DNA from: CANJIV01 sp046330225
Lineage (GTDB): Bacteria > Actinomycetota > Thermoleophilia > Solirubrobacterales > Solirubrobacteraceae
Direction: 5' to 3'
Length of the DNA: 64,000 nucleotides
Assembly: GCA_046330225.1 (NCBI GenBank)
Contig: JAXLTD010000004.1
Span: 310,001 to 374,000 of the forward strand
Of the stretch, positions 1 through 6,834 are shown one piece after another (the first letter of the stretch is position 1; each line of letters begins with the position of its first letter). The notes beneath the pieces were generated by a model, which saw only the letters and a program-made list of their open reading frames with translations, was not told the DNA's origin and did not search any database. Both the position numbers and the translations under genes were made by a program.

Positions 1-215
1 GTCGCCGGGCGGTTGACCCCGGCGAGCTTGAGCGGCGTGGCGTCCGGGGTCGACAGCGCAGCGACGGCCCAGACCGAGAGCAGGAGCGCGACGGTGATCA
101 GCAGGGCGCCCGCGAACCAGGACTTCAGCACCGGGCCGGGGTTGTCGTTCCACGCGGCCAGCGTGCCCTTGGTGTCGCGCAGGCCCTGGACCAGGGCAAA
201 GTTCTCGGCAGCCAT
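1..215 (-). CDS. Membrane protein, N-terminal part only (runs off the window start)
   Basis: The reverse strand is open from an ATG at 215 to the window edge, giving about 71 residues. The protein begins MAAENFALVQGL, followed near residues 32-55 by a strongly hydrophobic stretch (SWFAGALLITVALLLSVWAV) that looks like one membrane helix. AGGAACGGG lies directly before the ATG and serves as ribosome binding site. I do not recognise the family; the C-terminal part lies outside the window. It is followed on the same strand by a 60-base gap and then comes after the glycosyltransferase gene in transcription order, so the two could be co-transcribed. Confidence 0.6.
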   Translation of the reverse strand, partial: MAAENFALVQGLRDTKGTLAAWNDNPGPVLKSWFAGALLITVALLLSVWAVAALSTPDATPLKLAGVNRPA

Positions 216-275
216 CCCGTTCCTCATCGGCACTGGCCCGCCCTTCCGTGAGCGGGCCGGCGCGCCGGCGAGCGT

Positions 276-1001
276 TCAGCGCTGCTGCCAGCGCAGCAGC
301 GGCACGCGCCAGAACGCCTCGGCGGCGATCCGCCAGGACATCTTGCTCGTCCCGGCTTCCCGGTCCCGGAAGATGATCGGGACCTCGACCACGCGGGCGC
401 CGTTGCGGACGGCCCGGTAGGTCAGCTCGACTTGGAAGGCGTAGCCGTTGGAGTGGATCGTCGACGGGTCGATCCCCTCCAGCGTCTCGCGGCGGAAGCA
501 CTTGAAGCCGCCGGTCACGTCGCGCACCGGCAGGCCGAGCACCGCGCGGGCATACCAGCAGCCTCCGGCGGAGATGAAGCGGCGCAGCGGCCCCCAGTCG
601 GTGATGCCGCCGCCGCGGACGTAGCGCGAGCCGAGGGCGAGGTCGGCGCCGTCCTGGGCGGCGCCGAGGATCCGGGCGAGGTCGGCAGGGTCGTGCGAGA
701 AGTCGCTGTCCATCTCCAGCACGTAGCCGGCGCCGCCCTCCAGCGCGGCGGCGAACCCGGCGAGGTACGCGGGCCCCAGGCCGCCCTTCCCGGGCCGGTG
801 CAGCACGCGAATCCGGTCGTCAGCGGCGGCGAGCCGGTCGGCGATGGCGCCGGTCCCGTCCGGCGAGTTGTCGTCGACGACGAGGATCGTCGCGCCGTCG
901 GGGGAGGCCGCCGCGAGCACCGGGAGCGCCGCGCCGATCACCGCCTCGAGGTTCTCGGACTCGTTGTACGTCGGCAAGATCAGCCAGGCGGGCCGGGGCA
1001 T
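276..1001 (-). CDS. Polyprenol monophosphomannose synthase-like glycosyltransferase (GT2)
   Basis: A 241-residue GT2 enzyme that probably transfers a hexose, classically mannose from GDP-mannose, to polyprenyl phosphate to make a lipid-linked sugar donor for cell-envelope glycans. Visible features are the N-terminal LPTYNESENLE, the nucleotide-binding VVDDNSPDGTG, the metal-binding MDSDFSHDP and the later GSRYVRGG and TGGFKCFRRE typical of DPM1/Ppm1. It has no C-terminal membrane domain, so it matches the catalytic-only form. The ATG at 1001 was chosen because the GT2 fold begins directly after it; the longer upstream reading frame overlaps the divergent PolX gene. A -10-like TACCTT sits 10 bases before the ATG. 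The exact acceptor and sugar are inferred. Confidence 0.85.
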   Translation of the reverse strand: MPRPAWLILPTYNESENLEAVIGAALPVLAAASPDGATILVVDDNSPDGTGAIADRLAAADDRIRVLHRPGKGGLGPAYLAGFAAALEGGAGYVLEMDSDFSHDPADLARILGAAQDGADLALGSRYVRGGGITDWGPLRRFISAGGCWYARAVLGLPVRDVTGGFKCFRRETLEGIDPSTIHSNGYAFQVELTYRAVRNGARVVEVPIIFRDREAGTSKMSWRIAAEAFWRVPLLRWQQR

Positions 1002-1010
1002 GAGGCGCCG

Positions 1011-1017
1011 TAAGGTA
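1011..1017. promoter_or_regulatory. Symmetric -10 heptamer TAAGGTA between divergent genes
   Basis: TAAGGT reads as a -10 hexamer towards the PolX gene and its complement TACCTT as a -10 towards the glycosyltransferase. The two hexamers overlap by five bases, so one melted region could serve both directions. No clear -35 was identified. This is a sequence reading only. Confidence 0.4.
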
Positions 1018-1049
1018 GTGGAGGCGCAGGCGCCCCTGCCCGATCTGCC

Positions 1050-2810
1050 ATGTCCGACCCCACGAATCTCGAGATCGCCGCCGCCCTCGACGAGCTCGGC
1101 GACCTGTACGAGCTCGACGGCGCGATCATCCACCGCGTCGTCGCGTACCGGAACGGCGCCAAGGCCGTCCGCGACGCCTCGGCGTCGGTGGCCGCGCTGG
1201 CCCGCGCCGGTCGCGCCACCGAGCTGCCTGGCATCGGCGAGACCCTGCAGGCCAAGCTGCGCGACCTCGTGGAGACCGGCGACATCCCGGCAGCGGTCAA
1301 GCTGCGGGCGAAGTTCCCGCCGGGCCTCGTGGCCATGACCCGGATCCCCGGGCTCGGGCCCAAGCGGGCGCGGGTCCTGCATGCAGAGCTCGGCATCGAC
1401 TCCCCCGAAGCCCTGCAGGCTGCGGCCGAGCGCCAGGAGATCCGGGGCCTCAAGGGCTTCGGCCCCAAGGCCGAGGAGAACATCCTCGCCGGGCTGGCCC
1501 AGCTCGCGGCTGCGGGCGGCGCCGGCCAGGCGCGCGTCCTGCTCGACCGCGCCCTCGCCGTCGGCGAGCCGATCGTCGCGGCGCTCCGGGCGCACCCGGC
1601 CGCCGAGCGGGTCGAGCTGGCGGGGTCCGCCCGGCGGATGGCCGACACGGTCAAGGACCTCGACGTGATCGCCACCGCGAGCGACCCGGCGGCGCTGATC
1701 GCCGCCCTGGCTGAGATCGAGGAGATCGACACCGTCACCTCGTCGGGGGAGGCCGGCGCGCGGGCCCGCACCCACGCCGGCCTGGGCGTCGACCTGCGCG
1801 TCGTCGCGCCCGAGCAGTTCGGCAGCTTGCTCCAGCACTTCACCGGCTCCAAGGAGCACAACATGGCGCTGCGCGAGGCAGCCGTGCGGCGGGGGCTGCA
1901 CGTGTCGGAGTACGGCATCCTCGACGACGCCGACGGGCAGACGCACCCGTGCGCGACCGAGGAGGAGGTCTACGAGCGGCTCGGATACGACTGGATCGAG
2001 CCGGAGCTGCGCGAGAACCGCGGCGAGCTCGAGGCGGCGGCCGCGGGCGGCGCCTCCCTGCCTGCGCTCGTGACCCTGGCCGACATCCGCGGCGACCTCC
2101 ACGCCCACACCGTTGCCTCAGACGGGCACGCCACGATCGAGGAGATGGCCCGCGCCGCTGCCGCCCGCGGCTACGAGTACCTGGCGATCACCGACCACTC
2201 GGCCTCGCACGGCTTCGGCGACGACGTCTCCCCGGCGCAGCTGCGCCGCCAGATCGGGAAGGTGCGCAAGGCCGACGCGGCGATCGGCGGGATCCGCATC
2301 CTCGCCGGGACGGAGGTCAACATCCTGCCCGACGGCTCGCTGGACTACGACGATGCGCTGCTCGCGCAGCTCGACTGGGTCGTGGCAAGCGTCCACACGT
2401 CCTTCCGCATGGGCTCGGACGCGATGACCGAGCGGATGATCGCGGCGATCGGCCACCCTGGGGTCGACGCGATCGGCCACCCGACCGGGCGGATGCTCGG
2501 CAAGCGGCCCGGGTACGCGGTCGACCTCGAGGCCGTGATCGCCGCGGCAGCGCAGGCCGGGACCATGCTCGAGATCAACGCGAACCCCAACCGCCGGGAC
2601 CTCGACGACGTGCACGCCCGCGCCGCCGCCGCCGCCGGCGTGCCGATCGTCATCGACTCCGACGCCCACCGCACCGAGACGCTCGCGGTCATGCGCTTTG
2701 GCGTTGCCACTGCCCGCCGGGCCTGGCTGGGGCCAGGGGAGGTCGCGAACACCCGCTCCTGGGCGGACCTGCAGGCCCTGCGCAAGCCGGGCCGGCGCCG
2801 GGACGCCTGA
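1050..2810 (+). CDS. polX: DNA polymerase X family protein with PHP exonuclease domain
   Basis: A 586-residue bacterial PolX, a gap-filling repair polymerase acting in base excision repair, with an added C-terminal PHP metal-dependent 3'-5' exonuclease. In order: an N-terminal helix-hairpin-helix DNA-binding region (LPGIGETLQAKL, IPGLGPKRARVL, LKGFGPKAEENI), the nucleotidyltransferase palm with GSARRMADTVKDLDVI carrying the catalytic aspartates, and from about residue 350 the PHP domain with GDLHAHT, ITDHS, GTEVNI and DSDAHR, all metal ligands of the family. Length is normal for bacterial PolX (570-580). Start ATG 1050 gives MSDPTNLEIAAAL, the standard N-terminus. It is divergent from the glycosyltransferase and convergent with the next gene. 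Confidence 0.95.
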   Translation: MSDPTNLEIAAALDELGDLYELDGAIIHRVVAYRNGAKAVRDASASVAALARAGRATELPGIGETLQAKLRDLVETGDIPAAVKLRAKFPPGLVAMTRIPGLGPKRARVLHAELGIDSPEALQAAAERQEIRGLKGFGPKAEENILAGLAQLAAAGGAGQARVLLDRALAVGEPIVAALRAHPAAERVELAGSARRMADTVKDLDVIATASDPAALIAALAEIEEIDTVTSSGEAGARARTHAGLGVDLRVVAPEQFGSLLQHFTGSKEHNMALREAAVRRGLHVSEYGILDDADGQTHPCATEEEVYERLGYDWIEPELRENRGELEAAAAGGASLPALVTLADIRGDLHAHTVASDGHATIEEMARAAAARGYEYLAITDHSASHGFGDDVSPAQLRRQIGKVRKADAAIGGIRILAGTEVNILPDGSLDYDDALLAQLDWVVASVHTSFRMGSDAMTERMIAAIGHPGVDAIGHPTGRMLGKRPGYAVDLEAVIAAAAQAGTMLEINANPNRRDLDDVHARAAAAAGVPIVIDSDAHRTETLAVMRFGVATARRAWLGPGEVANTRSWADLQALRKPGRRRDA

Positions 2811-2825
2811 CCCCCGGCGGGCCGC

Positions 2826-3293
2826 TCAGCGCGGCGCGAGCGTCAGGAGGATCGAGGCCGCCCGCTGGCTGAGCGCCCCGTCCGGGTGCTTGGAGAAGAC
2901 CGGGCTGGCCCCGTCGGTGATGAGCTCCGACGCTTGCGCGACGCCGCGGGCCGTCACCTCGTGCTCGCTGCGCAGCTCGCGGGCCAGCTCGAGGAGCCGG
3001 CCGCGGGCGTGCTTCACGGCGCGGCGCTGGATGAGCACCCGGGCGCGCCGCAGGCGCGCCGGTTCCTGCTCGGCGCGCTCAATCGCGTGGTCGATTCCCG
3101 TCGCCACCTGCTCGCGACCGTGGCGCGAGACGAGCTGGCGGGCTCGCAGGCGCAGCTCGTCGCTGTCGATGGGGTGGCCGGTGGCAATCGCATGGTCCAG
3201 CGATGGGTGCGAGGCGGCCACGCGCAGGCGCAGGTGCAGCGGCGCGCGGCGCTCCGGGCGCGACGGCTTGGGCAGGCTGAGGGCGGACGGCAT
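2826..3293 (-). CDS. Hypothetical protein, helical, 155 residues
   Basis: I do not recognise this protein. It is arginine- and leucine-rich with long predicted helices (for example RLLELARELRSEHEVTARGV) and has no signal peptide, membrane segment or cysteine motif. The ATG at 3293 was chosen because upstream codons in the same frame look like random GC-rich sequence. A possible -10, TATCTT, lies on the same strand near 3355-3360, giving a leader of about 60 bases. It converges on polX with a 15-base gap that holds a weak 7-bp inverted repeat. Coding status is moderate: codon usage fits, but no family support is available. Confidence 0.5.
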   Translation of the reverse strand: MPSALSLPKPSRPERRAPLHLRLRVAASHPSLDHAIATGHPIDSDELRLRARQLVSRHGREQVATGIDHAIERAEQEPARLRRARVLIQRRAVKHARGRLLELARELRSEHEVTARGVAQASELITDGASPVFSKHPDGALSQRAASILLTLAPR

Positions 3294-3406
3294 CTCGGGC
3301 GGCGTTCTGGGGTGGTGCACCAGGAATCGTCGGGCAGGGCGGATCCCTGAAGGTGAAGATACCGTCACCGTGATGCGGCCAAACCGCGAGCGGCGGCAGC
3401 GGGAGG

Positions 3407-3961
3407 TCAGGCGGGGCGGCCCGCGGACTTGTCCAGGCTGCCCGAGCCGTTGGGCGACGGGCGGGCGGCCCGGAAGCCCGGCGTGCGCAGGAGCTCGATC
3501 GCGCGCACCGGGGAGGTCTTCTCGACGTAGAAGCGCACGCCGTCGCGGTCCTCGATCGCCGAGACGGCGGGTGCCTGGCGGCGCCAGGCGAGCGCCCAGA
3601 TGATCGCGAAGCCGCAGGCGATCGAGGGGACCTGGGGCACGAGGAACGCCAGGGCGCCTGCCCCGACGGTGAAGACGATGAGCGGCCACAGGCGGTTGAG
3701 CAGCACGCGGGCCGGCTGGAGCTCGGGCAGCGCCGGCGAGGACCGGGCGCCAGCCAGCAGCCCGGAGATCGCCGGCGAGGTCTCCGGCCGGCGCCCGATG
3801 ACCGAGCCGATGACCGCGGCCGCGACCCACCACCCGGCCCCGACCCAGACGACGGGCAGGCGGTCGTTGAACGCCGCGCTGGCCACCGCCACGACCGCGA
3901 GCACGGTGGCCGCGGCGGCGCTGAGCAGGACGGTGGTGCGGAGGAACTCGGGGAAGCGCAC
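3407..3961 (-). CDS. Membrane protein coupled to trehalose-phosphatase
   Basis: A 184-residue protein with two clear hydrophobic segments near the N-terminus (FLRTTVLLSAAAATVLAVV; VVWVGAGWWVAAAVIGSVIG) and a longer one around residues 85-130 that may form two helices. A soluble tail follows, containing DRDGVRFYVEKTSPVRAIELL. The GTG start at 3961 lies four bases past the TGA of the trehalose-phosphatase gene, so the two are almost certainly translationally coupled. Family not recognised. The tail, with its ligand-like pattern, may face the cytoplasm, but orientation cannot be told from sequence alone. The gene is followed by a 113-base gap. Confidence 0.65.
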   Translation of the reverse strand: MRFPEFLRTTVLLSAAAATVLAVVAVASAAFNDRLPVVWVGAGWWVAAAVIGSVIGRRPETSPAISGLLAGARSSPALPELQPARVLLNRLWPLIVFTVGAGALAFLVPQVPSIACGFAIIWALAWRRQAPAVSAIEDRDGVRFYVEKTSPVRAIELLRTPGFRAARPSPNGSGSLDKSAGRPA

Positions 3962-3965
3962 GGGA

Positions 3966-4769
3966 TCAGGGCAGCAGTGCGTCGAGGATCTGGTTGATGC
4001 CGGTCGTGCCGTCGACCATGAGGTCGGCCTGGGCCTCGATCGCGGCGGGGCCCTCGTCGGAGCGGACGCCGACCCGGATGGCAGTGGCGAGCCGGCCGTC
4101 CGCGGCCATCCGGTCCAGCGCGGCGAAGGCATCGAGGTCGGTGGCGTCGTCGCCGGCGTAGAGCGCCGCCCGGACGCCGGCGCCGCCGAGCAGACGCTCG
4201 ATCCCCGCCCCCTTGTCGAACGGGACCGCCGGCCGCACCTCGAGCACCTTGCGGCCCCAGTGGGTGCCGAGCCCCTCGGCCTCGGCGCGGCCGGCGAGCG
4301 CCTGCACCGCCGCCTCGGCGGCGTCCTCGTCGGGGGCGCCGCGCCAGTGGAAGCCGACGATCGCGTCCTTGTCCTCGATCCGGACCCGCAGGCGGGACAG
4401 TTCGGGCGTGTCGGCCGCGCGGGCGAACGCCTGCACGCGGCGGGCCCACGGGCGCAAGGCCGGGTCGAGCTCGGTGTCGCTCGCCGCGGGCCGCAGCAGC
4501 TCGATCCCGTGGTTGCCGATGTACGAGAGCCGGCCGATCGAGACGATCCGGCGGGCCTCGGCGGCGCGGCGGCCGCTCACGCACGCGACGACCGCGTAGT
4601 GGCGCGCGACCTCGGACAGGCGCGACCGCGTCGTCTCCGGCACCGCGGCGTCCTCGGCGTGCCGGGTGATCGGCGCGAGCGTGCCGTCGACGTCGAGCAG
4701 CACGGCGGCGCCGCTGGGCTGGGCACGCAGCGGGGCGAGGAGGTCGGCGAGCGTGGCCGCTTCGGGCAC
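3966..4769 (-). CDS. otsB: Trehalose-6-phosphate phosphatase
   Basis: A 267-residue HAD-superfamily phosphatase that removes phosphate from trehalose-6-phosphate, the last step of the OtsA-OtsB trehalose route. The catalytic motif LLDVDGTLAPI places nucleophile D26 and acid/base D28; VSGR is motif II, and GDDATDLDAF is the metal-binding motif near the C-terminus, as in OtsB. The start is GTG 4769: upstream in frame there is only the promoter and the neighbouring gene. A -10-like CATACT lies 7 bases before the GTG with no Shine-Dalgarno site, suggesting a leaderless transcript. No trehalose-phosphate synthase (otsA) is visible downstream; upstream on this strand is the divergent permease pair. 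Confidence 0.88.
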   Translation of the reverse strand: MPEAATLADLLAPLRAQPSGAAVLLDVDGTLAPITRHAEDAAVPETTRSRLSEVARHYAVVACVSGRRAAEARRIVSIGRLSYIGNHGIELLRPAASDTELDPALRPWARRVQAFARAADTPELSRLRVRIEDKDAIVGFHWRGAPDEDAAEAAVQALAGRAEAEGLGTHWGRKVLEVRPAVPFDKGAGIERLLGGAGVRAALYAGDDATDLDAFAALDRMAADGRLATAIRVGVRSDEGPAAIEAQADLMVDGTTGINQILDALLP

Positions 4770-4775
4770 GGCTTC

Positions 4776-4782
4776 TAGTATG
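4776..4782. promoter_or_regulatory. Symmetric -10 heptamer TAGTATG, leaderless in both directions
   Basis: TAGTAT (4776-4781) is followed by 6 bases and then the ATG at 4788. On the other strand CATACT (4782-4777) is followed by 7 bases and the GTG at 4769. The whole intergenic gap is only 18 bases, so a single -10 region must serve both genes if each has its own promoter. Confidence 0.55.
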
Positions 4783-4787
4783 GCGCC

Positions 4788-5168
4788 ATGCCCGAGTCCA
4801 GCGCGTCGCGTCCGTCCGGCTGGCTCCGGCTTGCCGTCGTCGGAACCGCGGCGGGCTTCTTCTCCGGGCTCTTCGGCGTCGGCGGCGGGCTCATCATCGT
4901 GCCGCTGCTCGTGCTCTGGCTGGCCTACGGCGAGCGGGAGGCCACCGGCACCTCGCTGGCGGCCATTGCCCTCATCGCGCTGTTCGGCGTCGCCACGCAC
5001 GCGGCGTACGGCAACGTCGACGTGGGGCACGCGGCGGCGCTCGGCCTGCCGGCCGTCGCTGGCGTCCTGGCCGGGACGCGGCTGCAGCAGCGCGTGCCCG
5101 CCGAGGCGATCTCACTGCTCCTCGCCGCGGTGCTCGTCGCCGTGGCGGTCGACCTGATCGTCCGATGA
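4788..5168 (+). CDS. TauE/SafE-family half-permease, first half
   Basis: A 126-residue integral membrane protein with about four hydrophobic segments. It carries the family signature AGFFSGLFGVGGGLIIVPLL near residues 20-42, which in full-length TauE/SafE (TSUP) proteins occurs once in each repeat of a protein of about 250 residues. Full-length members export or import sulfonates, sulfite or other organic acids. The gene ends in ATGA, overlapping the start of a second half-length gene by four bases, so the two halves are translated together and probably associate. The substrate cannot be inferred. The start follows TAGTAT by 6 bases with no Shine-Dalgarno site. Confidence 0.8.
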   Translation: MPESSASRPSGWLRLAVVGTAAGFFSGLFGVGGGLIIVPLLVLWLAYGEREATGTSLAAIALIALFGVATHAAYGNVDVGHAAALGLPAVAGVLAGTRLQQRVPAEAISLLLAAVLVAVAVDLIVR

Positions 5169-5569
5169 TCTGGCTCGTGCTCACGGGCCTCGCGGCCGGC
5201 CTCCTCTCCGGCATGCTCGGCGTGGGCGGGGGCGTCCTCTTCGTCCCGGCGCTCGTCGTGGCGGTCGCCGCCACCCAGGTCGAGGCCGAGGCGACCTCGC
5301 TGCTGGCGATCCTCCCGGTGGCCGTCGTCGGAGCGTGGTCGCAGCGCCGCTACGGAAACGTGCGCCTCAAGGAGGCGGGGCTCATCGGGGTGCTCTCGAT
5401 CGCGGGCGCGGTCGGCGGGGTCGCGCTGGCGAACGCGCTGCCCGAGCGGGCCCTGAAGCTCGCGTTCGCCGCGCTCAGCCTCGCGATCGCCGTCCAGCTC
5501 GTCCTGCGGGTGCGCCGGCGGGTGCGCGCCCGCGAGGCGGACGGCACCTCGGAGGCGGCCGGGCCATGA
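5165..5569 (+). CDS. TauE/SafE-family half-permease, second half
   Basis: A 134-residue membrane protein, the second half of the permease pair, beginning MIWLVLTGLAAGLLSGMLG with the same GVGGG signature at the same depth as the first half. It ends in a basic, arginine-rich tail (VLRVRRRVRAREADG) likely to be cytoplasmic. The ATG overlaps the stop of the first half as ATGA, and its own stop overlaps the next gene as ATGA too, so three genes form one coupled unit. The most likely functional form is a heterodimer equal to one full-length TSUP permease. I see no frameshift that would join the halves; both have proper starts and stops. Confidence 0.8.
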   Translation: MIWLVLTGLAAGLLSGMLGVGGGVLFVPALVVAVAATQVEAEATSLLAILPVAVVGAWSQRRYGNVRLKEAGLIGVLSIAGAVGGVALANALPERALKLAFAALSLAIAVQLVLRVRRRVRAREADGTSEAAGP

Positions 5570-6588
5570 CCGGACGCCTCGCCGGGCCGGCCTTCGTGAC
5601 CGGCGGCTCGGGCTTCATCGGCGGGCGGCTGATCGCCCGGCTCGTGGCCGAGGAGGTGCCCGTCCGCGCGCTCGCCCGCTCGTCCCGCGCAGCGGATGCC
5701 GTGGCCGCCGCCGGCGCCGAGCCGGTCGCCGGCGATCTCTCCGATCCGGCGGGCCTGGCCGCTGGCGCCGCGGGGTGTGCCGTCGCGTTCCACGCCGCGG
5801 CATCGGTGGAGGAGTGGGGCCCGCGGGAGGCGTTCGACACGGCGAACGTCCAAGGCACCGCCAACGTGATCCACGCGTGCCGGCTCGCCGGGGTCGGCCG
5901 CCTCGTCCATGTCGGGACCGAGGCCGCGCTCATGGCCGGCCAGCCGCTCGTCGAGGCGGACGAGCGGACGCCGCTGCGCCCCGATTCGCCGGCGCCCTAT
6001 CCGGCCACGAAGGCGCGCGCCGAAGCGCTCGTGCTCGCCGCCAGCGGCCGCGGGCTCGACACCGTCGTGATCCGCCCGCGCCTCGTGTGGGGCCCGGGCG
6101 ACACGACGATCCTTCCGGCGCTGGCCGCGGCGGTGCGGGAAGGACAGTTCGCCTGGATCGCCGGCGGCCGGCACCTCACCTCGACCGCCCACGTCGACAA
6201 CGTCGTCGAAGGCCTGCGCCTCGGGGCGCTGCGCGGCGCGCCCGGCTCCGCCTACTTCGTGACCGACGGCGGGCCGGTGGTCTTTCGGGACTTCGTCACC
6301 CGCCTGCTGGCCACCGAGGGGCTGGTCCCGCCGGGCCGCTCGCTGCCGCGCCCGCTCGCCGCCGCGGTCGCCGCGGGCGGGGAGGCCGCGTGGCGGCGGC
6401 TGCCGCTCCCCGGCGCTCCTCCGCTCACCCGCATGGCGTTCTGGCTCATGGCCCTCGAGGGCACGGTGGACTGCTCCCGGGCCCGCCGCGAGCTCGGCTA
6501 CGCGCCCGTCATCACCCGTGAGGCGGGCCTGGCCGCGCTGGCGGACGCCAGGGCGGCGCGGCCCGGACCGGGAGATGCGGACGGCTGA
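5566..6588 (+). CDS. NAD-dependent epimerase/dehydratase (extended SDR)
   Basis: A 340-residue extended short-chain dehydrogenase. The Rossmann glycine motif VTGGSGFIGGRL is near residues 12-23, and the catalytic YPATK (YxxxK) lies about residues 144-148. The sequence resembles 3-beta-HSD/dihydroflavonol-reductase-type SDRs: PRLVWGPGD followed by a STAHVDNVV binding region. It probably oxidises or reduces a hydroxyl on a sterol-, sugar- or polyketide-like substrate; the substrate is unknown. The ATG at 5566 overlaps the preceding permease stop (ATGA), which supports this start over the longer open frame. The gene ends the permease operon. Confidence 0.82.
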   Translation: MTGRLAGPAFVTGGSGFIGGRLIARLVAEEVPVRALARSSRAADAVAAAGAEPVAGDLSDPAGLAAGAAGCAVAFHAAASVEEWGPREAFDTANVQGTANVIHACRLAGVGRLVHVGTEAALMAGQPLVEADERTPLRPDSPAPYPATKARAEALVLAASGRGLDTVVIRPRLVWGPGDTTILPALAAAVREGQFAWIAGGRHLTSTAHVDNVVEGLRLGALRGAPGSAYFVTDGGPVVFRDFVTRLLATEGLVPPGRSLPRPLAAAVAAGGEAAWRRLPLPGAPPLTRMAFWLMALEGTVDCSRARRELGYAPVITREAGLAALADARAARPGPGDADG

Positions 6589-6630
6589 GCACCCCAGCCG
6601 GGCGCCGCGCGTGGCATACTGCCGCCCACG

Positions 6631-6816
6631 ATGAGCACCGTCCTCGCCGCCCTCAGCCAGGCCGACAAGGTCGACATCGGACTGATCGCCACCTTCGGAG
6701 GGATCGGACTGATCGTGAACGCGATCATCGTGTTCATCATCGTCGGCGCCCTCGGGGAGCGTCACCGCAACCTCGAGCACCGGGCCGAGGCGCAGCGCAG
6801 CGCCGGCAGCCAGTAG
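6631..6816 (+). CDS. Small single-helix membrane protein, 61 residues
   Basis: A short ORF encoding a protein with one strong hydrophobic segment (LIATFGGIGLIVNAIIVFII, about residues 19-38) and a charged, basic C-terminal tail (ERHRNLEHRAEAQR). A -10-like CATACT lies 10 bases before the ATG, consistent with its own promoter and a very short leader. Family not recognised. Codon usage is GC-rich in third positions as in neighbouring genes, and the clear membrane segment argues for a real gene. It converges on the large secreted protein gene with an 18-base gap. Confidence 0.55.
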   Translation: MSTVLAALSQADKVDIGLIATFGGIGLIVNAIIVFIIVGALGERHRNLEHRAEAQRSAGSQ

Positions 6817-6834
6817 CGCCGGCCTCGGCTCGCT

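Noticed and set aside
2796..2819. 7-bp inverted repeat between polX and the convergent hypothetical gene as a terminator
   Set aside because: The left arm and loop are inside polX coding sequence and the stem is weak compared with the other hairpins, so I did not list it as a feature.
5165..5168. TGA between the two half-permeases as a selenocysteine codon, given selC
   Set aside because: An ATG overlaps the stop and both halves match complete repeat units; reading through TGA is not needed to explain the arrangement.
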